In this document: in pieces, positions 43,361 to 51,969 of the stretch
Position numbering within the stretch: position 1 is the first letter of the stretch
Layout of the letters: each line of letters opens with the position of its first letter
Assembly (NCBI RefSeq): GCF_016792905.1
Contig: NZ_JAEULP010000077.1
Span: 1-64,000 of the forward strand
Reading direction: 5' to 3'
DNA: 64,000 nt
Origin: Tabrizicola sp.
GTDB lineage: Bacteria > Pseudomonadota > Alphaproteobacteria > Rhodobacterales > Rhodobacteraceae
Notes under the pieces: model-generated
Told to the model about the DNA's origin: nothing
The model's database searches: none
The model's input: only the letters and a program-made list of their open reading frames with translations
Program-made: the position numbers and the translations under genes

Positions 43361-44004
43361 CAGACGTGCTCGATCACGATGTCGCTCATCACATGAGCCA
43401 CGTCCTCGAAGCGGTCGCAGACTTTTTCCAGCCGGTCATACAGCTCGGCCCCGATCACGAAGTCCAGCGCCTGGTCCTTCGGCGTGGCCTTGAACAGGTC
43501 CTTGAGCCCGGTGTCGTACATCTGGTCCGACTGTTCCTCGATCCGGCTGATCTCGCCGACCATCTGGTGCAGGCGGCCGGAGTTCGTGCCGATGTCGCGC
43601 ATCAGCGGCAGGGCCTCGGCGACGATGTTGGACAGCAGGATGATCCGGTCGCCCATCGCGCGCATGTTGGGCTGGAAGCTGGCGACATCGTAAAGCCCGA
43701 CGGTCTTGCCAGTCTTGTTCATCTGGTCGATGGCATCGTCGAGCGAGGTGGACAGCGCCTTGATGTCGGAACGGTCGAAGGGCGTGATGAAGCTGCGGCG
43801 GATCGACTGCATGACCTCGTAGCTGATCTGGTCGGCCTCTTCCTCCTGCGTCGACAGTCGGGTGCATTTGTCGGCCGTGTCGGCGCCGCCGTCGAGGATC
43901 GCCCGCAGGGTCAGTGCCGCCTCTTGCGCCTTCTTGGCCTGGGCCTCGAACAGGTCGAAAAAGTTGTCCGACCGCGGCATGATGGCCTTGATGATCTTGA
44001 ACAT
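43360..44004 (-). CDS. DUF47 family PhoU-like Pit accessory protein
   Basis: A 214-residue helical protein beginning MFKIIKAIMPRSDNFFDLFE. LSTQEEEADQISYEVMQSI and DRSDIKALSTSLDDAIDQMN with E/D-rich metal-binding helices are DUF47 features. Such proteins accompany Pit transporters and are thought to regulate phosphate uptake. It is the first gene of the pair. Confidence 0.93.
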   Translation of the reverse strand: MFKIIKAIMPRSDNFFDLFEAQAKKAQEAALTLRAILDGGADTADKCTRLSTQEEEADQISYEVMQSIRRSFITPFDRSDIKALSTSLDDAIDQMNKTGKTVGLYDVASFQPNMRAMGDRIILLSNIVAEALPLMRDIGTNSGRLHQMVGEISRIEEQSDQMYDTGLKDLFKATPKDQALDFVIGAELYDRLEKVCDRFEDVAHVMSDIVIEHV

Positions 44005-44084
44005 GGCGTCTCTCCCGCGTGGACCTGCGTTCAGGCGCAGCGACTAGCCGTTCACAAAAGTTTTGGCAATCTGTTACGTCACTG

Positions 44085-44996
44085 TCAGGGCATCCCAAGG
44101 ACCTGTCCGGCAAGCGAGATCGCCCTTGCCAGATGGCTTTTGTGAACAGGGTCATCAGGTTGAAGGCGCGGCATCGTCCAGCCGACCGAGGACAGTGCCC
44201 GGGCCAGCGTGAAGGCCTTGACCATGTCCTGGTCCCCTGTGCCGTAGCCCGCCATCAGGGCCGCGCGAATCTGCGGCTGCTCCGGGTGCTGGAACGTCTG
44301 GACCAGCGCAGTGCCAAGATCATGCAGGCGGAAACCAAAACCGCTGTCATCGAAGTCGATCAGGGAAACCGAACGATCGTTCACCAATACGTTCTCGCGC
44401 AGGACGTCGGCGTGGATCAGGCCGCTGTCGCCCGCCAGCCTCTCGCGCAGGGCGTCACGGGCGCGGACCAGCGTGGCGCGCTGGTCGGAGGTGGCGGCGG
44501 GATGCTCCCAGAACCGGCCCCAGAGCGGGGTGTCGCCGACCAGACCGTCCAGGTCCCAGCGCGGGCGGGTGAAGCCGTCGGGCAGGGTAAGGGCGTCGGT
44601 CGTGCGATGCACCCGGGCCAGAAGCTGCCCGAGGGCGTGATAGGCGTCCAACACCTGTGGTAACGGTCGGTTGAAGGGCTTCGCCGCCTCGCCGAGGGCC
44701 TCCCCCGCCATCCAGGCAATCGCCGAGGCGTGACGTCCGTCGGGCAGCCTCACGAGAAGCGCACCATCCAAGGCGGGAAGGGCGGCCGGGACGGGCAGTC
44801 CGGAGCGGGCCAGTTCCGCGCACCACCAAAGTTCTGACCGGATCGCCGCCGGGGACTGGTAGCCCGCACGGTGCAGGCGCAGTGCGGCGCGGTCGCCCGA
44901 GGGAAGGCCCATCTCAAACACATGGTTCTCGCGGTCGCGCAGGGTGCGCAGGACGTGGGCGCCCCAGGCCTTTGCGGCGGTTTCGGCGGCGGTCAC
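44085..44996 (-). CDS. Phosphotransferase (APH/homoserine kinase-like fold) protein
   Basis: A 303-residue kinase-fold protein. The catalytic loop is LIHADVLRENVLVNDRSVSLIDFDDSG, with the metal aspartate in DFDD. The N-lobe has FEMGLPSGDRAALRLHRAG. Subfamily resembles aminoglycoside phosphotransferase/ChoK-like proteins such as YihE or homoserine kinase II; the substrate is unknown. GTG at 44996 overlaps the arfB stop as GTGA and is the only start that excludes a frame antisense-like N-terminus. Confidence 0.83.
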   Translation of the reverse strand: MTAAETAAKAWGAHVLRTLRDRENHVFEMGLPSGDRAALRLHRAGYQSPAAIRSELWWCAELARSGLPVPAALPALDGALLVRLPDGRHASAIAWMAGEALGEAAKPFNRPLPQVLDAYHALGQLLARVHRTTDALTLPDGFTRPRWDLDGLVGDTPLWGRFWEHPAATSDQRATLVRARDALRERLAGDSGLIHADVLRENVLVNDRSVSLIDFDDSGFGFRLHDLGTALVQTFQHPEQPQIRAALMAGYGTGDQDMVKAFTLARALSSVGWTMPRLQPDDPVHKSHLARAISLAGQVLGMP

Positions 44997-45415
44997 TCCT
45001 CGTCGCCCACCTTGCCGCGCAACGCCTTCACTTCGCCGCGCTGGGTCTTGGCGGCAACGCGGCGACGCTGGCTGCCGAGCGTGGGCTTGGTGGCGATCCG
45101 GCGCTTCGGGGCGACCAGCGCGGCACGGATCATCTCCACCAGCCTTTCGCGCGCGATGTCGCGGTTGCGCGCCTGGCTGCGCGTTTCGTCGACCTGCAGG
45201 ACGATGGCGCCTTCGGTCGTCCAGCGTCGCCCGGCCAGCTTCTTCAACCGCGCCTTCACCCCTGGCGCCAGATGCGGAGAGCGTTCGGCTTCGAAACGCA
45301 ATTCGACGGCGGTCGAGACCTTGTTGACATTCTGTCCGCCGGGACCGGAAGCGCGCATGAAGCTTTCGGACAATTCCCATTCGGCAATTGCAAGGGTGTC
45401 GGTGACGTGCAGCAT
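44993..45415 (-). CDS. arfB: Ribosome rescue factor ArfB (peptidyl-tRNA hydrolase)
   Basis: A 140-residue release-factor-like hydrolase. The catalytic GGQ is at residues 26-28 in RASGPGGQNVNKVSTAVELR. The C-terminal tail is strongly basic (KRRIATKPTLGSQRRRVAAK), as required for insertion in the empty mRNA channel of stalled ribosomes. It is cotranscribed with the downstream kinase-like gene. Upstream lies a terminator-like hairpin. Confidence 0.94.
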   Translation of the reverse strand: MLHVTDTLAIAEWELSESFMRASGPGGQNVNKVSTAVELRFEAERSPHLAPGVKARLKKLAGRRWTTEGAIVLQVDETRSQARNRDIARERLVEMIRAALVAPKRRIATKPTLGSQRRRVAAKTQRGEVKALRGKVGDEE

Positions 45416-45446
45416 TTCGGGATTTCAATCAAAGAGGCGAAATAGA

Positions 45447-45477
45447 GAAAGGGTTGCCCTGCTCAGGCAACCCTTTC
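45447..45477 (-). terminator. Hairpin terminator upstream of arfB
   Basis: A perfect 12-bp stem with arms GAAAGGGTTGCC and GGCAACCCTTTC and a 7-nt loop. On the minus strand TCTATTT follows, a short U-rich tail; on the plus strand no T-run follows. It would end a minus-strand transcript from the 45,480-45,640 region before arfB. Confidence 0.65.
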
Positions 45478-45640
45478 CGAGATCCAAGGAGATGGGCCAG
45501 TTAGGCATCCAAATCCAATCGGTGGTTTATTTCCCAGGGGCTGCCCTTAGAAAATACGCCTCCCGACTGTCCCGACACCTCTCTCCAATATCACTCTAGA
45601 CACTGGATCACCTCCTTTCAAAAAGTTGCCGATAGGGGGA
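45478..45640 (-). ncRNA. Candidate small RNA or leader transcript with an extended Shine-Dalgarno
   Basis: In this 258-bp gap (45416-45673) the minus strand has TTGACA at 45667-45662, then GAAAGGAGGTGATCCAG at 45619-45603 (the exact complement of the last 17 nt or so of 16S rRNA), a short ORF, a CATCTCCTTGG stretch able to pair with Shine-Dalgarno sites, and the strong hairpin at 45447-45477. No good -10 element is visible, so the 5' end is uncertain. It may be a processed tail of the upstream carrier mRNA. Confidence 0.4.
45547..45603 (-). CDS. Possible 18-residue leader peptide
   Basis: GTG start seven bases after AAAGGAGG; the peptide is MSRVILERGVGTVGRRIF followed by TAA. Short and without known relatives. 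The near-perfect ribosome binding site is the main argument. It could be a true micro-protein, a leader controlling the downstream RNA, or accidental. Confidence 0.35.
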   Translation of the reverse strand: MSRVILERGVGTVGRRIF

Positions 45641-45673
45641 GCGTGACACAGATTTTGTGTTTGTCAAAACAAT

Positions 45674-46294
45674 TTACGCAACCCTTGTGGCAAGCCTCGC
45701 GAGTGCCAATCGAAATGGCAACAATGCCACCACGGCGAGCAGAAGCTTCACCAGCCAGTCACCAACCGCCAGGGAAACCCAGAATGGCGCTTCGGGTCCA
45801 AGGCCCAGAAGCGGCGCGGGCTGGGTTGCCCAGGAGACGTCGACGCCGGGTTCCAGGAAGGTCAGCGCGGCGGAAAAGGCGATGGTGAAGAAGATTGCGG
45901 TGTCGAGGGTAGAAGAGATCACCGGCGACACCAGCGGCGCCTTCCACCACAGGCCCCGGCGGAAGCGGTTGAAGACCGCGATGTCCAGAAGCTGCGCCGA
46001 CAGGAAGGCCGCGCCCGAGCCGAGCGCGACGCGCAGCGTGACAAGCGGTCCGAACTCGCCCTGGATCCTGGTGCCGATGAAGGAACAGAGGATCCCGGTC
46101 AGGAAGCCGGCCAGCACCACCTTGCGGGCGGCGGCGGGGCCTTCGAAGCGGTTGACGATCTCGTTCACCAGGAAGGCGAAGGGATAGGTGAAGGCCCCCC
46201 AGGTCAGGAAGGCCCCGAGTGGATATTGGACAAGGATGTTCGAGGCGACGACAATGATCGCCATGGCGATGACGCCAGTAAGAAGGATGCGCAT
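45674..46294 (-). CDS. Queuosine precursor transporter (YhhQ/VUT family)
   Basis: A 206-residue inner-membrane protein with about six hydrophobic segments. The family features are VVASNILVQYPLGAFLTWGAF, YPFAFLVNEIVNRFEGPAAA and a late LDTAIFFTIAFSA. YhhQ-type proteins import queuosine precursors such as preQ0/preQ1. An obvious preQ1 riboswitch is not seen in the 88-bp leader. Confidence 0.87.
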   Translation of the reverse strand: MRILLTGVIAMAIIVVASNILVQYPLGAFLTWGAFTYPFAFLVNEIVNRFEGPAAARKVVLAGFLTGILCSFIGTRIQGEFGPLVTLRVALGSGAAFLSAQLLDIAVFNRFRRGLWWKAPLVSPVISSTLDTAIFFTIAFSAALTFLEPGVDVSWATQPAPLLGLGPEAPFWVSLAVGDWLVKLLLAVVALLPFRLALARLATRVA

Positions 46295-46382
46295 TTGGCT
46301 TTCCGTTTTGACAAGGTCGCGGAGACTTGGCCCCCACCATGAGGGCGGGGGCGGCCTAACCTGCCGTCACATGCGAGTCAAC

Positions 46383-47282
46383 CTAATCCGAGGCGAGCAC
46401 GCCTTTGCACTGCTTCGGCAGGTCGGCCATGGTAAAGTCGCGCGGGCCCTTCTTCTTCGGCGGGTCTTCTTCGTCCTTGGGTTTGTTCGGGTCGGCCTTC
46501 GGCGGATTCAGGTAATCCGTCACCCACCACATCAATGTCTCGTCGCAGCCGTCGCCGCCTTTCGACAGCTCGGCGACCGTGGGGCTTTGCGTCTCGCACA
46601 GGCGCGCGCCCTTGGGGCATTTCAGGCGCACGTGAAAATGCGTGTCATGGCCCGCGATGGGGCGGATCTTCTGGAGCCACTTCTTGTCCTTGGCCTTGGC
46701 GGTCCTGCACATCTCGATCTTCACCGCTGCCGCGACGAAGATGCGGTCGACGCGCGGGTCCAGCGCGGCCCGCTTCAGCAGTTCGCGGTGCACCTTGGTC
46801 CAGTATTCCGTCACCGACCGCTGGTCGGCCGACCGCACCGGGATCGAGCTGATCTCCTCGCGTTCCGCCTCGGTCAGGGTCAGGCTGCGCGGGGGCAGCA
46901 TCCAGATGTCGGCGTCAAGCCCGATCTGGTGGCTGGCATGGCCCGAGGTCATCGGCCCGCCCCTCGGCTGGCTGATGTCGCCGATGTAAAGCCCCTTGCC
47001 AAAGCCGATGTCGCGCGCGGTGGCCGACAGGTCCATGAGGAACTGGATCATCGCGGGCTGGCCGAAGTTGCGGTGTCGAGACAGCCGCATCGCCTGCCAG
47101 GTGGGGCCGGTTTCCGGCAGCTCCACCAGCCCCGCCGCGCAGCCCTTGGCATAGGAACCGATCGGCATGGAATCCTGGTTCGACGGCGCCCCCATCGCGC
47201 CGAAAAGCTTGTTCGCCAGTTTTTCCGCCTGGGCAGGAGCCGCCAGCAGAAGCGAGACAAGGAACACGCGGTTCAGGGTCAT
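46383..47282 (-). CDS. mepA: Penicillin-insensitive murein endopeptidase
   Basis: A 299-residue periplasmic zinc peptidase (signal LNRVFLVSLLLAAPAQAEKL). Metal-site motifs are SGHASHQIGLDADIW and GHDTHFHVRLKCP. Six-cysteine pattern and length fit MepA, which cleaves D-Ala-mDAP cross-links. The C-terminal ~45 residues have a Lys/Pro/Asp-rich stretch (KADPNKPKDEEDPPKKKGPR) before a final cysteine segment. It overlaps the MFS gene in an ATGA. Confidence 0.93.
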   Translation of the reverse strand: MTLNRVFLVSLLLAAPAQAEKLANKLFGAMGAPSNQDSMPIGSYAKGCAAGLVELPETGPTWQAMRLSRHRNFGQPAMIQFLMDLSATARDIGFGKGLYIGDISQPRGGPMTSGHASHQIGLDADIWMLPPRSLTLTEAEREEISSIPVRSADQRSVTEYWTKVHRELLKRAALDPRVDRIFVAAAVKIEMCRTAKAKDKKWLQKIRPIAGHDTHFHVRLKCPKGARLCETQSPTVAELSKGGDGCDETLMWWVTDYLNPPKADPNKPKDEEDPPKKKGPRDFTMADLPKQCKGVLASD

Positions 47283-48649
47283 GCGGGCATCTCCCCCTTG
47301 GGTCGGACCCAGATCAGCAGAATGAGGCCGATCAGGAACAGCAGGATGATTGGCGAAATCCCCAGCCGGGCACTGCCGGTCAGGGTGGTGGCGGCGGTGA
47401 TCAGGGCGGGGGCGACGAAGCTTGTCACCTTGCCGGACAGGGCGAACAGGCCAAAGGCCTCGGTCGCGCGGTCGGGGGTGGTGTGGCGCAGGACCATGGT
47501 GCGGCTCGCCGCCTGCAAGGGGCCCCCCGCCGCGCCGATCAGCCCGCCGCAGATGTAGAAGATGATGTCGGGCATCGACGAGGCTTCATCCAGCGGAATG
47601 CCCCAGACCTGCTCGCGATCCATCCCCACGATGACGGCACAGACGGCCAGCAGGACCATAAGGCAGCCGGTGATCACCGGCTTCGGCCCGAACTGCGCGT
47701 CCAGCCGCCCGCCGACCCAGCTGGCCAGCATCGCCGTCACCCCGCCGAGGATGCCGAAGACCCCGATCTGGGTGATCGACCAGCCCAGCACGTTCGAGGC
47801 ATAGACCCCGCCGAAGGCATAGATCCCGGTCAGCGCGTCGCTGTAGGCCAGCGCCGAGCCAAGGTAGGCCGCAAGGCTGCGCCGGTATTTCAGGCTGCGG
47901 ATCGTCTCTTTCAGGCTGGCCAGTGCCCGGCCGATATGTAGCGACCCGGCCCCGCCATGCGGCTCGCGCACCCACAGCGCGAAGGGGATCATGAACACCA
48001 CGAACCAGATCGCCGCGAAGGGGCCGACGAAACGGGTGCCCTCGCGCGCCTCGGTGTCGAAGCCGAAGATCGGGTCGATCCCGATCAGCGTCTTGCCGGT
48101 ATCGGCGTTGTCCGCAAACAGTGCCAGCATCAGGAACAACGCAACCAGTCCCCCGAGGTAGCCAAATGCAAAGCCCGAGCCCGAGATGCGGCCGATATCG
48201 TCGCCTTCCGCCAGCGAGGGCATCAGCGCGTTGGTGAAGATCGTGGCGAATTCCATCCCGATCAGACCGATGCCAAACAGTATTGCCCCGCGGCGCAGCA
48301 TGTCCAGTTCGGCCCCGGGGGCAACGTACCACAGGCTCCAGGCGCCGATCACATAGAGGACCGAGAAGAGCCAGACCCAGACCAGCCTCCGCCCGGTGCC
48401 CTGCGCGACGGCCCCAAGAACCGGGGCCATGCAGGCGATGATCAGCGAGAAGCAGGCATACCAGAAGCCCCAGAGGCTTTGCGCGGCAGCTTTCGCGGCC
48501 TCTTCGTCAATCCCCGTTCCCATATAGTAGCCGCGGGCGACTTCCGCGAAATAGGGGCCGAAGATGAAAGTCAGCAAGAGGGTGTTGTAAGGCTGGCTGG
48601 CCCAGTCGAAGAAATACCAGCCCCAGATCCGCTGCCGTGCCGTCGCCAT
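47279..48649 (-). CDS. MFS transporter, UMF1/Atg22-like
   Basis: A 456-residue twelve-helix carrier. The N-terminus RIWGWYFFDWASQPYNTLLL and the segment GIGLIGMEFATIFTNALMPS are typical of the UMF1 (Atg22-like) family, which includes vacuolar amino-acid exporters in yeast. Bacterial members have unknown substrates. It is coupled to mepA; turnover products of the cell wall are an attractive but unproven substrate. Confidence 0.88.
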   Translation of the reverse strand: MATARQRIWGWYFFDWASQPYNTLLLTFIFGPYFAEVARGYYMGTGIDEEAAKAAAQSLWGFWYACFSLIIACMAPVLGAVAQGTGRRLVWVWLFSVLYVIGAWSLWYVAPGAELDMLRRGAILFGIGLIGMEFATIFTNALMPSLAEGDDIGRISGSGFAFGYLGGLVALFLMLALFADNADTGKTLIGIDPIFGFDTEAREGTRFVGPFAAIWFVVFMIPFALWVREPHGGAGSLHIGRALASLKETIRSLKYRRSLAAYLGSALAYSDALTGIYAFGGVYASNVLGWSITQIGVFGILGGVTAMLASWVGGRLDAQFGPKPVITGCLMVLLAVCAVIVGMDREQVWGIPLDEASSMPDIIFYICGGLIGAAGGPLQAASRTMVLRHTTPDRATEAFGLFALSGKVTSFVAPALITAATTLTGSARLGISPIILLFLIGLILLIWVRPKGEMPA

Positions 48650-48730
48650 GCCTGCCCCCTGTTTTTTAAGCGAAGTGAACCCGGAAATGGGCTTCGGCGC
48701 AAGGGAAGGCTGTGCGGGGCTCGCCCTCGC

Positions 48731-49261
48731 CTATCGCGCGGGCGGCCAGGGTCGGGTCGCCTCGGCGGCGATCCAGGCCCTGACCCAATCCGGCAAGGCG
48801 GGGCTGTCGACCGGCACCCCAGCCGCCTTGGCCATTTCGGACGGCGGCACGATCCCCGCCTTCGACACGATGGCCGACCGGATCAGCGCCTGCGAGGTAC
48901 AGTGCGCCCCCCTCCACATAGACTGCTCCATGTAGAGGAACCGCTCGTCCCAGCCGAGGCAGCGGCTGTAGGTGGTGATCCGCGAGAACACCGTCACCCG
49001 CTTGCGGTAGCGCACGCTGGACCCGGCGACCGTCATCCCCCAGCCGTTGGCGATCAGGTGCCGGTGGATGCCGGTGCGCGACCCCAGGGGCAGGCGGCCC
49101 AGGTCGTAGAGCGTCAGCGTGCGCCCGTTGTTCAGTTCAACCCAGGGGTCGAGGTCCCAGGGCCAGCACAGGTGATGGCTGACATGGGTGTCGAAGAGGC
49201 CGAGCGGCGGCATCCGCCGGGCCCGGGCCAGTTCCTTGAACATGCGCAGGAAGGGGTACAT
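48731..49261 (-). CDS. Thioesterase-like hotdog-fold protein
   Basis: A 176-residue protein starting MYPFLRMFKELARARRMPPL. DPWVELNNGRTLTLYDLGRL, RKRVTVFSRITTYSRCLGWD and EQSMWRGAHCTSQALIR follow the single-hotdog acyl-CoA thioesterase pattern (4-hydroxybenzoyl-CoA thioesterase-like). No neighbour reveals the acyl group. It is separated from the MFS gene by 81 bp on the same strand. Confidence 0.82.
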   Translation of the reverse strand: MYPFLRMFKELARARRMPPLGLFDTHVSHHLCWPWDLDPWVELNNGRTLTLYDLGRLPLGSRTGIHRHLIANGWGMTVAGSSVRYRKRVTVFSRITTYSRCLGWDERFLYMEQSMWRGAHCTSQALIRSAIVSKAGIVPPSEMAKAAGVPVDSPALPDWVRAWIAAEATRPWPPAR

Positions 49262-49389
49262 CGTCGGCTCCGGTATTGCCTCCCGGGTCGTGGCGCGGCG
49301 TTCACCCTTCGTCAAGCAGAACGCTGCGGAAGGCATTGCCCTTGCCGCGCCCTGCCGCTACCTCTGGCGAAATCCTGACGGAGTGCCCG

Positions 49390-49677
49390 ATGACATCGCT
49401 GTACCAGATCCTCATGCTGATCCTGAGCGTGGCAAAGTTCTTCGTCTTCGCGCATTTCATCATGAGCTGGCTGATCAGCTTTCAGGTCCTGAACATCCGT
49501 CAGCCGCTGGTGCAGCAAGTCTGGTACGGCCTGAACCGCCTGCTCGAACCGCTTTACGCGCCCATCCGCCGCATTCTTCCGGCCATGGGCGGGCTGGACC
49601 TGTCGCCTCTGGTGGTCCTGATCGCGATCTATGCGCTGCAGATCATCCTGACCAACAACATCGCCGTCTTCCTGTAG
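49390..49677 (+). CDS. YggT family membrane protein
   Basis: A 95-residue protein with two hydrophobic segments (LILSVAKFFVFAHFIMSWLI and LVVLIAIYALQIILTNNIAV) around the YggT signature RLLEPLYAPIRRILPAMGGLDLSPL (in part). The family is implicated in membrane organisation and osmotic protection. It precedes recQ by 17 bp and is probably cotranscribed. Confidence 0.9.
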   Translation: MTSLYQILMLILSVAKFFVFAHFIMSWLISFQVLNIRQPLVQQVWYGLNRLLEPLYAPIRRILPAMGGLDLSPLVVLIAIYALQIILTNNIAVFL

Positions 49678-49694
49678 CTCCGGGGCGCGGTCGC

Positions 49695-51740
49695 ATGGAC
49701 GGCGCAGCCGGGCTTCTGCATTCGGTCTTCGGCTTCCCGGACTTCCGCCCTGGCCAGGCCGAGATCGTGCAGTCGGTACTCGAAGGACGGAACACACTGG
49801 CGATCCTGCCCACGGGCGGTGGCAAGTCGCTGTGCTTCCAGCTGCCCGCCCTCTGCCGCGACGGGGTGACGGTCGTCATCTCTCCCCTCATCGCGCTGAT
49901 GCGGGACCAGGTGCGTGCGCTGAAGGCGGCGGGGGTGGAGGCCGGGGCTCTGACCTCGGGCAATACGGAAGAGGAGACGGAAGAGGTCTTCGCCGCCATC
50001 GACGAAGGACGGCTGAAGCTCCTCTACATGGCCCCCGAGCGGCTGGCTTCGGGCGGGGCGCTGGCGCTGCTGCGGCGGGCGAAGTGCAGCCTGATCGCGG
50101 TGGACGAGGCGCATTGCGTGTCGCAATGGGGCCACGACTTCCGCCCGGACTACCTGCGGATCGGCGAGTTGCGCCGTAGCTTGCGGGTGCCGCTGGCCGC
50201 CTTCACCGCCACGGCGGACGAGGAGACCCGGGCCGAGATCGTCACGCGCCTGTTCGACGGCGAGCCCCCCGTCACCTTCCTGCGCGGCTTCGACCGGCCG
50301 AACATCCACCTGGCCTTCTCGGTCAAGGACAAGCCCCGCGAGCAGATCCTGCGCTTCGCCGCCGCCCGGCGGGGGCAATCCGGCATCGTCTACTGCGCCA
50401 CCCGGTCGAAGACCGAGACGCTGGCGCAAGCCCTGCGCGAGGCGCGGCATGAGGCGGTGGCCTATCACGGCGGGATGGAGCCCGACGAACGCCGCCGGGT
50501 CGAGACCCGGTTCCAGCGCGAGGACGGGCTTATCGTGGTGGCGACCATCGCCTTCGGGATGGGGATCGACAAGCCCGACATCCGCTGGGTCGCCCATGCC
50601 GACCTGCCGAAGTCGATCGAGGCCTATTACCAGGAAATCGGCCGCGCCGGGCGCGATGGCTCGCCCGCCGAGACGATGACCTTGTATGGCCCCGACGACA
50701 TCCGCCTGCGCCGGACCCAGATCGACGAGGGGGCCGCGCCGCCGGACCGAAAGGCTGCCGACCATACCCGGCTGAATGCCCTCCTCGGGCTGGCCGAGGC
50801 CTTGAGCTGCCGCCGTCAGGTCCTGCTCGGATACTTCGGCGAGGCGGCGGAGCCCTGCGGCAACTGCGACCTCTGCGACCGCCCGGCGCTTCTGTTCGAC
50901 GCGACCGAGGCGGTGCGGAAGGCGCTGTCGGCGATCCTGCGCACGGGCGAGTGGTTCGGGGCGGGGCATCTGATCGACATCCTGACCGGGTCTGCGACGG
51001 CAAAGGTTCGCGAGCGGGGGCATGACCAGCTGCCGACCTTTGCCGTGGGCCGCGACCTGTCGAAACCCGCCTGGGGCGCGGTGTTCCGGCAGATGATGGG
51101 CCGCGACCTCGTCCGGCCCGATCCTGACCGCCACGGCGCGCTCCGGATGACCGATGCGGCCCGGCCGGTCTTGCGGGGCGAGGCCTCGGTGACGCTGCGG
51201 CGCGACACGGTGGTTGCGGCAGGGGAGCGGGAGCCGGTGGTCCGGGCGCAGGTGGCGGAGGAGGATGCGGGGCTTTTGGCCCTCTTGAAGGCGAAGCGGC
51301 GGGCGCTGGCCGAGGCACAGAACGTGCCGGCCTATGTGGTCTTCCCGGACAGGACGCTGATCGAGATGGCGGAGAAAAAGCCCGGCAACCTGGACCAGAT
51401 GGCGGGGATCACCGGGGTCGGGGCGAAGAAGCTGGAGAGCTACGGGGCGGCGTTCCTGGAAGTGATCACCGGGGCTTCGGAGGGGTTGCACCCGGCCCGG
51501 ATGCGACTGGTCGGGCGGCCGGAGGGGGCGCTGTTCGACCGGCTGGCGGCGGTCCAGCTTGAACTGGCACGGGGGCAGGACGGGACGGGGAAGTATCTCA
51601 GCTGCACCCATTCGACGCTGCGGGCCATCGCGGAGCGGCGGCCTTCGACGTTGGGGGAGCTGGTGGGGATTCAGGGGATGGGGGAACAGAAAGTGGAGCG
51701 GTTCGGAGAGGCCTTCCTGGCGGTGCTGCGGGCGGGGTGA
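49695..51740 (+). CDS. recQ: ATP-dependent DNA helicase RecQ
   Basis: A 681-residue helicase. Motif 0 is FGFPDFRPGQ, Walker A LPTGGGKSLCFQLPA, DEAH in AVDEAHCVSQWGHDF, and motif VI YQEIGRAGRDG. The zinc cysteines lie in EPCGNCDLCDRP. Two HRDC domains follow (PAYVVFPDRTLIEMAEKKP, then KYLSCTHSTLRAIAERRPST), each with a GVGAKK or GMGEQK turn. RecQ unwinds recombination and stalled-fork intermediates. Most bacterial RecQ proteins have one HRDC domain. Confidence 0.94.
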   Translation: MDGAAGLLHSVFGFPDFRPGQAEIVQSVLEGRNTLAILPTGGGKSLCFQLPALCRDGVTVVISPLIALMRDQVRALKAAGVEAGALTSGNTEEETEEVFAAIDEGRLKLLYMAPERLASGGALALLRRAKCSLIAVDEAHCVSQWGHDFRPDYLRIGELRRSLRVPLAAFTATADEETRAEIVTRLFDGEPPVTFLRGFDRPNIHLAFSVKDKPREQILRFAAARRGQSGIVYCATRSKTETLAQALREARHEAVAYHGGMEPDERRRVETRFQREDGLIVVATIAFGMGIDKPDIRWVAHADLPKSIEAYYQEIGRAGRDGSPAETMTLYGPDDIRLRRTQIDEGAAPPDRKAADHTRLNALLGLAEALSCRRQVLLGYFGEAAEPCGNCDLCDRPALLFDATEAVRKALSAILRTGEWFGAGHLIDILTGSATAKVRERGHDQLPTFAVGRDLSKPAWGAVFRQMMGRDLVRPDPDRHGALRMTDAARPVLRGEASVTLRRDTVVAAGEREPVVRAQVAEEDAGLLALLKAKRRALAEAQNVPAYVVFPDRTLIEMAEKKPGNLDQMAGITGVGAKKLESYGAAFLEVITGASEGLHPARMRLVGRPEGALFDRLAAVQLELARGQDGTGKYLSCTHSTLRAIAERRPSTLGELVGIQGMGEQKVERFGEAFLAVLRAG

Positions 51741-51747
51741 GGCGGAG

Positions 51748-51808
51748 TGTCCACGGTGGACATTTCGAGATACCTGTTTATTTTCATTATGTTGATTGTG
51801 GGCGTTAG
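51748..51808 (+). promoter_or_regulatory. Bipartite motif TGTCCAC-N-GTGGACA ... TGGGCGTTAG (site B)
   Basis: Palindrome TGTCCACGGTGGACA at 51748-51762, exactly 36 nt, then TGGGCGTTAG at 51799-51808 and GTTA 6 nt later. Spacing and both blocks match site A at 28344-28404 while the 36-nt interiors differ. Confidence 0.7.
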
Positions 51809-51969
51809 CGGTTTGTTAGGGGGATGGTTAGCGCAAGGTTGGCGAGCGCCAGCCAAGTTGAGCGCTGGTGCACGGGCCTTTCATCTCGCCTCTGGCCTGC
51901 GGTCAACTGGCTCGGGTGTTGCCACCCACAGTGAGAAGGCCGGGCCGCAGCGGAGGGCCAAGCGGCGGT

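Noticed and set aside
45493-45599. Plus-strand short ORF MGQLGIQIQSVVYFPGAAL...
   Set aside because: AAGGAG abuts the ATG with no spacing and the strand has no promoter or terminator; the minus-strand reading explains the signals better.
46295-46382. preQ1 riboswitch ahead of the queuosine precursor transporter
   Set aside because: I could not find the A-rich tail or the pseudoknot core of any preQ1 class; only a GC hairpin with one mismatch (about 46330-46355) is there.
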